Notes under the pieces: generated by a model
Told to the model about the DNA's origin: nothing
The model's input: only the letters and a program-made list of their open reading frames with translations
Databases searched by the model: none
NCBI GenBank assembly: GCA_001414345.1
Contig: LLCB01000336.1
Location: 1 to 64,000 of the forward strand
Origin: Hymenoscyphus infarciens
Taxonomy: Eukaryota > Ascomycota > Leotiomycetes > Helotiales > Helotiaceae
Direction: 5' to 3'
Length of the DNA stretch: 64,000 nucleotides
Made by a program: the position numbers and the translations under genes
In this document: piece by piece, positions 55,609 to 64,000 of the stretch
Layout: the number at the start of each line of letters is the position of its first letter
How positions within the stretch are numbered: the stretch's first letter is position 1

Positions 55609-57700
55609 GGCTGATTGTCAAGCGTTCCGAAATCCTGGATTGTTTTGCGTAGTGGAAAAAATTCTGGGTGTGGATGGGTTTATAGAATTCAACCCGGGTG
55701 AAAAAGCAACTTGTTATGTAAACTTGTTGGCGTCCACCGTATGTTGGGGTCACCCGATCGAGTATGTTGGTTGAGGGGTCTCGTTACACGAATATCGCAT
55801 ACCACCACCGCGAGGGAGTCGTTCTAAACGGGTAAGACACGACCTCGATATCCACCCTGGTGATAACGGCCCACGATATTTTTTTCTCAAAAAAAACAGA
55901 CTTTGTGGAAGAAAGAAGTGGCATGCATGATCTCAAGTGACTGGAGGGGCGTTATAGGATATATGTACTCATCGCATGGATCGATGTACATATACGGAAG
56001 TAGGCAACTTGTAGGCAATTGTGGTGGTTGCCTGACCCTTGCATTCCTCGCTTCTTACTCTGAAGAGCAAATGCCGCCAAATTGCCGCCAAACTGCCTTC
56101 CCTCCTCATCCATTCTCCGGCGGCCACTCACGCACAAATCTACGTCCTTACGCTCGCATATATTACGTGCGGTGATGTGATTGGTCTCGGCCGCGATATG
56201 TGTCAGGCGTGGCAACATTTTTTGAGCCGCACATGGAGTTGCGAGAGCGAGAGGCCCGTGGAGGACGATACGATGTCCTCTTCGGGATGGTGCAGAGACT
56301 GGTTGATACGAGCCAGCATTGGTTCAATTTGGGCAATTTGGCTGACTGGAATGTACGCTGTAACTAAGGATTCTGATTAGTGCAGAATGAGAAATATTCG
56401 AGACTTGCCTGAGAAGGGAAGTCAAGCGACACAAAAGTCCGATGCCGAGCACTTTCGTACATGCGACACTGATACAAGTTCTTCTCTACGTGCAGGAGAC
56501 CTTGAGGTCCGATTTCCATGATTAGCGGGGCAATTGGATTCAGAATGGATTCATTCGGTTATTACATAAGCGGTGCCATCGTTCTCAAGGTTGGCTCATT
56601 GGATATTTCGTGTACTTGTTTCCTGATTAGGTTGATTAGTTGCCTGTCCATTTTGCTTTTCGGGTTGGCAATTCGCGATCTTTGGAGCTCCACTTTCTAT
56701 TATTTGATGTCATCAGCGAAACACTTGTTTCCATGTTAACCTATGCAGATTACGAAGGTAGCTCCTATTGTGGTAATTATCGAGTACTGTAGTAGAGGAT
56801 TACGAATTATGTCATCCGGTATTTGATCCTTACCGGCGTACACACGACGAATTGAAACTCGGGGGGTTTTTTTCGCTGTCTTCTCACGTTACTTTTGCCG
56901 ATCCCAGGTTGGGGAAACTGACTAGTCGGTTCCCTTGCGAGGATTTCAAGCATAGTAATCTAGTTCGCGACATTTTCCCCATTTGTTTAGGCATGAGGTC
57001 AAATGGTTCTCCGATGCTTGCTCGATGTCCTGTACAACCATACTGCGAGCTCTTCTGTTCGGGATTTCCCACCTGTCGAGTGATCAGGATATCCTTATTT
57101 TACACGTTTTGGCTCGATTTGCTTGGACGCAGCAAATCGTTTGTCTTATCAATGGAATCATGTCAATTGGCCTGGTCTTGCATCTGAAAGTTGGAAAGTC
57201 TCGGGAAACGAGATGTTTGAGACAGCTTTTTTTCTTTTTGCGGAACCCATGTATCAAGAATAGCAAGTATAGGCCATGGCCTCGTTCAAGTCAAAAAAAT
57301 CTAAGAAATAATGAGTACTGAGTTAGAGCTGTTTGGTAAGAACTCGATGCCGGGGGGGTGCGGTGGGAGGATAAGTGAGGGACCTAATGGGGATAATACC
57401 TATGTTTTCTTTCTGGCCTTCCGTGTCTCGTTTGCAAGTCATTGATATTTGGAGCGATCGAACCATCTTAGACAGCTCTTCTTTGTGTCAATCCTTGCTA
57501 TTACTATCCCCCCCTTAAATGTCTGTCATATGCAAGGGTAGTTTGGCTGTGAAAATGTCTGTGCGTCTACAGACAGTTAAGGGGTACTTTCGAAACCACA
57601 AGATGATGTTATCTCCGCGGAGTTATATTCTTAATCTACGACAGCTATCGCAATATCTGTGAGAGATCAGGTTCTTACTTTTTGCTTATCTACTTCACGG
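55609..57700. other. 2.1 kb without supportable genes
   Basis: Normal composition, but only short mutually overlapping frames (longest 113 codons at 56,039-56,380). One 73-codon plus frame at 56,518-56,739 is hydrophobic in part. None has a domain, signal peptide or splice pattern I trust. The region borders the second RIP block. Confidence 0.45.
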
Positions 57701-60237
57701 AAGAGATAAATAATTCAAGATTTAGAGAGGTTAGATTGGATTTTTAGCTCTCTCTTAGCCTTTAGCGAATAATATATATAAATATCTAAGAGTGTTTAGA
57801 ATATATAATATATAAGAGTACTAGAGAATAATACTAGAGAATCTTCTCTTACTATACTCGTAGCTAACTTTTCTATTCTTATAGATTAAAAACTAGCTAC
57901 TAATTAGTATACTATTAGAGATATAAAAAATAACTCTAGTCTCTATAGCGTTTAGTAGAATTAAGAGATTAATAGATTAATAGATTTAGACTTTATATTA
58001 TAAACTAATAATACGTTTGTCTTACTTCTAAGATACTAAAATATACTCGAGCTAACTTTATATAAGTATAATTAAAGCCTTTTTCTAAGACTTCTCTACT
58101 TTTAAGATATAAGGCCTTAGACGTAACTATTTTTATAATAATACGAAATATATACTACTACTAAAGAGATATATAAGAGTACGTTTAAGATAGAATAATA
58201 TATATAAATACTAGGCTCTAGTATAGAAGAAAAGGAAAAACTATCTCTCTTCTATACTAAATATAAGTATCTATATATAAGAGATTAGAAACTACTAAGG
58301 TCTAATAATAATAATAACTAAGTCTACTCTTATATCACTAATACTAAATAATAAGAGCTAAAAAGCTAAATATATAATATCTAAACCTTAATCTCTTCTA
58401 TATATATATATTAGATATTAATATCTTTAATATCTTTAGTTATATAAGTATTAGTTATTTATAATCTTAGTCTAGAGATATTAGTAGTAGTCTAGAAATA
58501 TTAGCAGTTTTATAAATACTAGTAATTTAGAATAGCGTACTATTATAATTTTCGTTCTTTTCTTAGACTTATCGTCTTTACTCTATATTATTAGTCTTTA
58601 TTTTTAGTACTATTTCAAGTCTTAAGTACGTTACTTTAAACTCGCTAAGTAAACTCGTAGTAGATATTAAAAGTTATAGTTAATAAGTTCTCTATTATTT
58701 CACTTTTCTAGTACTATTTCAAAACTTAATTATTCTAAATATACTTAGACGTTAATAGTATCGAGAAAATAATAGAGAGGTTTCTAATAATTCTTATATC
58801 GAGTAGGATTCTACTAATAATATATCGACTATATTCGATATATCGATATATTAGGTCTTATAATCGTAAAATAGTAATTCCGGCCTAATAAGATATAGAA
58901 TATATATACTCGACTTATTATAAAGTTATATAGCTTTTTTTTTTCATTAGTTATTCTTCTCTTATATGAATTATTATTACTTTTACTCTAGAGTAGTGAT
59001 TTTCATAGTAATAAGTATTTACTTATAATAGATTACTTTTTATATTATATACTTTATAAGTTCTAAATAGAGTTACTAGCTTATAAAAGCCGCTATATAG
59101 CGATAATCGAGCCTTTTTAGCTAATAATATATCGCGCTAATTATATTAGAGTAAAAAGTATTAATTTATCTTAAGAGCTAGTTATTAATAATCTATTATA
59201 ATAATACGTCTAAGTCTCGTTCTATAATATCTAAGTTAATAATCTTAAATTATTCTAAGTATATAAAGTAATTTATTTGAAAGTTTCTCTATAAAGTTAG
59301 AATAATAAGAGACTTATTATCTCTATTATAACTTTTAATATCTATCTAAAGAGTAGAACTATAAGATATAAGACTTAATATCTATACGCGGTGTATTCTA
59401 CGAACCTCTAGCTCTTATTTAAGAGTCTATAGAGCTAAGTTTATATTATAGAGAGATATAGTAGTAGAAGAAGAGAGAGAGAGAGAATTAAGAGCTTTAG
59501 TATAAATTTTTTTTACTAACTAACTAAATATACTATATACTACTCTATTATACTAGCTATTCTCTTATATATAGCTTATTAAACGCTCTACTAAAGGTTT
59601 CTTAATAGACTTATATACTTTCTAATTAGATTATAGTCTTAATTAAAGAAGTATTATACTTTCTTATTAAAGCTTAAGAGATAAAACAAAACCTCTAAAG
59701 AGCGCTTTATAAGAGTCGATCTCTAGAATAAGGCTATAATAAGAAGAGATAGAAATAGATTATATACTATAGTTATAGAGATAAGAGCGAAAGAAGGTAG
59801 AACTTAGAGAAGAGTTCCTAGACTAGATTAATACTACGTAGAGACTTCGAATTAGATATAGTAAATATAACTCTCTATAAAATATCGTTTAAATTCTTAT
59901 AAAAGAGATAGTTAGAGTATTAGTAGTCTATAAGTCGAGGAGATCTATATATACTTAGAGTAAAGAGAACTAGAAAGAGAGTATATACTATAAGTTATAG
60001 CTCTAGATAGAACCTTCTTATAAGAGTTATTAGTTAATAAGTAGAAGAGATTAGCTAGCTAAGGTTTTTACGTTTTTCCTTAGCTTTAGAGTATAAACTG
60101 AATTAAATACTTCTATTAGAAGAAGTAGTTAAATAATAGTTAGTCTAGTTAATCTATAAGAAAGGTATATCTAGATAAGAGAGAAAGCTATAGTAGTTCT
60201 ACTATAAAGTTATAGATAAAGCTATAGAACGTCTTAT
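57701..60237. mobile_element. RIP-degraded transposon block
   Basis: Composition drops abruptly to very high AT with abundant TA and stops in all frames. It contains a reverse-strand relative of the 310-bp LTR near 58,136-58,310. At 59,690-60,230 the pattern is purine-rich and Lys/Glu-coding like the LINE and LTR gag remnants, suggesting retroelement origin. Boundaries between individual elements cannot be drawn. Confidence 0.65.
58136..58310 (-). repeat. Reverse-strand LTR fragment of the 310-bp LTR family
   Basis: The run ATATATAAGAGTACGTTTAAG near 58,170-58,190, then ATATAAATACTAGGCTCTAG and TAGAAGAAAAGGAAAAACTA near 58,195-58,240, then TATATATAAGAGATTAGA near 58,272 follow in order the reverse complement of 5,560-5,716. 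The differences are transitions and small gaps. No opposite LTR of the same copy was found, so it is either a solo LTR or a truncated element. Confidence 0.7.
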
Positions 60238-60410
60238 ATAGCTAGCCCTTTTAAACGGGCCGTAGAAAAAGCTACATAGGATAATAAACTAAGATTCCAA
60301 AAAAAAAAAAAAAAAAAAAAAAAAAAANATAGCTAGCCCTTTAAATAGGGCCGTAGAATAAGCTACATAGGATAATAAACTAAGATTCAAAAAAAAAAAA
60401 AAAAAAAAAG
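60238..60410 (+). repeat. Tandem duplicate of a poly-A-tailed unit with an undetermined base
   Basis: ATAGCTAGCCCTTTTAAACG with its continuation GGGCCGTAGAAAAAGCTACATAGG, through CTAAGATTCC and a 27-base A run, is followed by one N (60,328). Then the unit appears again (ATAGCTAGCCCTTTAAATAG ... CTAAGATTCA plus a 20-base A run). The unit with its own short stem (AGCCCTTTTAAACGGGC) and A tail looks like the 3' end of a retroposon. The N between two near-identical copies also marks a possible assembly join. Confidence 0.65.
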
Positions 60411-60419
60411 AGCAGAAAT

Positions 60420-61249
60420 ATAAACCTATCAACAACGGTGAACAAAGCCTATTCCCACACTTCCCGCCATTCCAGCATCCTCTCACAAAACAGTTAATTT
60501 AATTTAAAAGACTTTAAAAAAACACCCTCTCCCAATGAATTAGAAACCTGCAAGGTTCACCTGTCAACCAGGCTATATTAAAATTAAAAATAAGAGTACT
60601 CATATATTAATATTAAAGATCTAGTATAGAATTGATAGCCGTCATAATACAAGACTGGTAATGCTATGTCTCGCTCTAGTCACCTTATAAGAGAAGCGAT
60701 TTTTTTCTGCTAATTCTTTTGCTTAGGAAAGAGGTGTTGTGTTGTATTATTGAGAGTGGTAGCGTATCTCGCCCATCACTATTGATGTGAATTCGCAGGC
60801 GCACTCTCAATATGCACAGGAGAATTGATCGATGAATCGACAAAAGAGTCTGAATAACAATGATGGTCCATCTTAAAAATATCCCCCTCACCCCTGGCGA
60901 TGCGGTTTCGAAAGATGAGAAATCATGTATATAGAGTGGAATCCGAGGAGGAGGAGTTATACTCTCCAAGGGGACCAGATCGTGCCTTCTCTCCCGGGTT
61001 TGTCTACTCTCGTCATGGTGGCGCAAAGCTTAGGTCGTTTGAATTGAGAGAGAAGGAGCGACTAGACTTCGTGTCATTCGGTTGGTTTAAGACTCCAGGT
61101 CAAGAAATCAAGCTAGGGAAGGAACGCCGCTTGAACACTCTCCCAACCAACCCTTCTCTATCCATTAAAACCAGGGCACTTCCTCAAATACAAAGTCCCC
61201 ACGAATTACAAAATAATAATATTCGAACTACATCATCCCAGCAACCCTC
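60420..61249. other. Non-repetitive island, no further gene supported
   Basis: Normal composition. A 117-codon plus frame (60,900-61,253) and a 113-codon minus frame (60,685-61,026) overlap each other and the 3' end of the secreted-protein gene; neither has a recognisable domain. Confidence 0.4.
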
Positions 61250-61685
61250 CTAATCCCACCTAAAACTACTACGAGAACAACGCAAGTCCTATAAGAAGAA
61301 TCAAAATGAGCAAAGGGAAACCTTCATGTTGATCGTTTGGATAGTAAGATGAGATGAGTAAGAGAACTTACATCGTCTTCAGACCCGGTACAGCAGGCTA
61401 ATTCCGCAGGGCAAGGTGCACCTTCAGGAATCAATGTTTCCGATATCGCAAAACCTAACCGGGGTATCGCAAAACCTGATTATTCAATCAAGAACGTTAG
61501 CAGAGTGGCTCTGGGAATGAAGGAGAGGGGAAAGAGTGGTGGTTTTTACAGCCATCTGCTCCGCAGCAGTACTTTGCCCCTTTGCACGCCTCCGGGTCGC
61601 TGGCTACAATGAGGGTGGCGAAGAGGACGAGGAAGGGCAATACTAGGAAAGGCCAGGCGAGAATGTGGGATGTGGTGATGTGCAT
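61250..61685 (-). CDS. Small secreted cysteine-rich protein (three exons)
   Basis: Exons 61,685-61,550, 61,475-61,372 and 61,288-61,250 join in frame to 92 residues. Introns are 74 nt (GTAAAA...CTAAC...AATCAG) and 83 nt (GTAAGT...TTATAG). The start is the Met that opens a classic signal peptide: short polar part, then WPFLVLPFLVLFATLIVA and cleavage likely after V-A-S. The mature part is about 62 residues with C-x5-CC-x4-C, later C-x5-CC, and one more Cys near the end. The repeated C-x5-CC spacing suggests paired disulphides. No homologous family is recognised. Size, secretion signal, cysteine content and position between two RIP-affected repeat blocks are those of many fungal effector candidates; no function can be claimed. 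An in-frame 42-codon upstream extension exists but lacks signal-peptide logic. A second acceptor lies 21 nt into exon 2. Confidence 0.7.
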
Positions 61686-62309
61686 GGTGCTTTTATTATG
61701 GGAATTAGGTGTTTGTATAAGGTTTCTTCTAAAAGAAGTTCGAATGCATTTTTTTGGAAAGGGGGAGGGGGGTGTGGACAGAAGAGAGGGGCACCCTGTA
61801 GACATTAAAAGTGGCAGTAATTAGACTGCCCCCAGACCAGCGGTAACGTGTACAACCCAACGCCAAATTGTCGCAGAAATATAGGGGGAAAATAGGAATA
61901 CATGCAGAGTATGCTAATTTAGCATGCTCTAGCTCCTAGAGAATTTTTCTATTCTTTCTGTGGTTTTATTGCGGTAGAACGAGGAAAGCTGGGTCGTCTA
62001 TTTACTAATGTCTACAGGTCACCTTGATCGTGATCCCCTGAAATGCGGAGGTGACGAACCACAGCTGGCCAGCGCTTGTGGCGTGTACCTCCGTACCTAT
62101 TGCCGATCCGAAAGAAGAACAATTGTGCCGACGTGTGGCGACGTCGTGATCACGAATAAATTGAATTAAATTTGCTGCTGATGTCTACTGGAGGCTTGCT
62201 TGCCGTCCTTTTGGTCTTCTTTTCGTCCTGTTGGCGTAAGTTTACACCTCGGGCATGCTAACACACTCTGCCAAGGGTCGGATCTTACGTGTATATCTAA
62301 CTATAAGTT
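61686..62309. other. Upstream region of the secreted-protein gene
   Basis: No gene seen. Normal composition until about 62,290, where the AT-rich minisatellite begins. Confidence 0.4.
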
Positions 62310-64000
62310 TATAAGAACCAGTTTTTATATACTCGATTAATTTATTAATTACTTATATAAAAAAAAGTATAAGGTAATAGATTTATTTATCGATTATCTT
62401 ATAATAAATTTAAGAGAAATAGAAGTAGATAATCGATTTATTTATTAATTATACTAGTAAAAATAATACTAGGTAATTAATTTATTTATTAATTACTTTA
62501 CTAGAAATAATAATACTAGGTAATTAATTTATTTATTAATTACCTTACTAGTAATAATAATACTAGGTAATCGATTTATTTATTAATTACCTTATAATAA
62601 ATTTAAGAGAAATAGAAGTAGATAATCGATTTATTTATCAATTATACTAGTAAAAATAATACTAGATAATCGATTTATTTATCAATTACGTTACTAGAAA
62701 TAATAATACTAGGTAATCGATTTATTTATCGATTACCTTACTAGTAATAATAATACTAGATAATCGATTTATTTATCGATTATCTTACTAGAAATAATAA
62801 TACTAGATAATCGATTTATTTATCGATTATCTTATAATAAATTTAAGAGAAATAGAAGTAGGTAATCGATTTATTTATTAATTACGCTAGTAAAAATAAT
62901 ACTAGGTAATTGATTTATTTATCGATTACGTTACTAGAAATAATAATACTAGGTAATCGATTTATTTATCGATTATCTTAATAGTAATAATAATACTAGA
63001 TAATCGATTTATTTATTAATTATCTTACTAGAAATAATAATACTAGGTAATTGATTTATTTATTAATTATCTTACTAGAAATAATAATACTAGGTAATCG
63101 ATTTATTTATTAATTATTTTATAATAAATTTAAGAGAAATAGAAGTAGATAGTCGATTTATTTATTAATTACGCTAGTAAAAATAATACTAGATAATTGA
63201 TTTATTTATCGATTACGTTATTAGAAATAATAATACTAGGTAATCGATTAATTTATTAATTATCTTTAAAGTAATAATACTAGGTAATAATACTAGATAA
63301 TTGATTTATTTATTAATTATCTTACTAGTAATAATAATACTAGGTAATCGATTTATTTATTAATTATCTTACTAGAAATAATACTACTAGGTAATCGATT
63401 TATTTATCGATTACTTTACTAGAAATAATAATACTAAGTAATCGATTTATTTATTAATTATCTTACTAGTAATAATAATACTAGGTAATTAATTAATTTA
63501 TTAATTACCTTACTAAAAATAATACTACTAGGTAATCGATTAATTTATTAATTACCTTACTAGAAATAATACTAGATAATCGATTTATTTATCTATTATC
63601 TAGCTAGTAATAATAATACTAGGTAATTAATTTATTTATCGATTACTTTTAAAGTAATAATACTAAGTAATAATACTAGGTAATCGATTTATTTATTAAT
63701 TACCTTACTAGTAATAATAATACTAAGTAATCGATTTATTTATTAATTACCTTAGTAGTAATAATACTAGGTAATAATACTAAGTAATCGATTTATTTAT
63801 TAATTACCTTAATAGTAATAATAATACTAGATAATCGATTTATTTATTAATTATCTAACTAGAAATAATAATACTAGATAATCGATTTATTTATCGATTA
63901 TTTTAATAGTAATAATAATACTAGGTAATTAATTAATTTATCGATTATACTACTAGAAATAATAATACTAGATAATTGATTTATTTATCGATTATCTTAC
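62310..64000. repeat. 46-47 bp AT-rich minisatellite running off the window
   Basis: More than 30 imperfect units of the type TAGGTAATCGATTTATTTAT, then TAATTACCTTACTAGTAATA and ATAATAC. The core TAATCGAT-TTATT-TATCGATTA is an imperfect palindrome. Units differ mostly by transitions (GATTAT against GGTAAT, ATCGAT against ATTAAT), as RIP would give, and a longer variant with ATAATAAATTTAAGAGAAAT recurs near 62,400, 62,600, 62,830 and 63,120, a higher-order period of about 225-290 bp. It continues beyond 64,000. Confidence 0.9.

Noticed and set aside
60900..61253. 117-codon plus frame in the secreted-protein island
   Set aside because: It overlaps the last exon of the better supported minus-strand gene, has no domain and ends by chance in the antisense sequence.
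61686..61805. Upstream Met of the secreted protein (frame open to 61,805)
   Set aside because: The extension would bury the signal peptide behind 40 mostly polar, basic residues; the Met at 61,685 gives a normal signal peptide.
62310..64000. CRISPR-like array or replication origin iterons
   Set aside because: Head-to-tail near-identical units without distinct spacers; eukaryotic context; satellite explanation is sufficient.

Overview
The window reads as nuclear DNA of a filamentous ascomycete (Pezizomycotina; a leotiomycete is my guess from gene content and the strongly two-phase base composition, but this is inference). Coding genes have short introns (40-200 nt) with GT-donors, CTAAC/CTGAC-like branch points and YAG acceptors. 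The DNA is split into AT-rich, stop-codon-riddled blocks full of mutated transposons and a gene-bearing block of normal composition. The mutated copies differ almost only by C/T and G/A transitions, the signature of repeat-induced point mutation (RIP). Layout: 1-13,690 is an AT-rich repeat block. It opens with a palindromic minisatellite, followed by a RIP-degraded non-LTR retrotransposon (LINE) that is split by a 2.8 kb gag-only LTR element with an intact 5-bp target duplication, then 405-bp direct repeats and further remnants. 13,690-57,700 is gene-bearing. 57,700-60,420 is a second RIP block. 60,420-62,300 is a small island of normal DNA with one small secreted cysteine-rich protein gene. 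62,310-64,000 is a 46-47 bp minisatellite that runs off the window. 

Genes supported, left to right: an SRR1-like domain protein next to a Tc1/mariner transposon; an alpha/beta-hydrolase (LCAT/lipase-like); a BTB/POZ protein with a Lys/Gly/Glu repeat tail; a DUF7580-type protein read away from a C2H2 zinc finger/NB-ARC/TPR NLR-like protein across a shared 0.66 kb promoter; a CmcJ/NvfI-type oxidoreductase; two non-autonomous DNA transposons (a TA-flanked MITE and an 8-bp-TSD hAT element); a DnaJ/TPR co-chaperone with a heat shock element upstream; a (6-4) photolyase/cryptochrome; a fungal transcription-factor-like protein; a DUF899 gene broken by a frameshift; the EEF1A lysine methyltransferase EFM4; a kinetochore Nnf1-like protein; a cytochrome b561/DUF2427-type membrane protein; and a protein with an LPAEVR (F-box/2EXR-like) motif. 

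The housekeeping genes (co-chaperone, photolyase, EFM4, Nnf1, b561-like) are not a functional cluster. The most interesting candidates are the head-to-head NLR/DUF7580 pair, which looks like a fungal non-self recognition or immunity gene pair, and the secreted cysteine-rich protein isolated between two RIP blocks. The latter has a 21-bp duplication that creates two in-frame splice acceptors. Exon joins below were derived by hand from splice motifs and reading-frame phase; no alignment or expression data were available.
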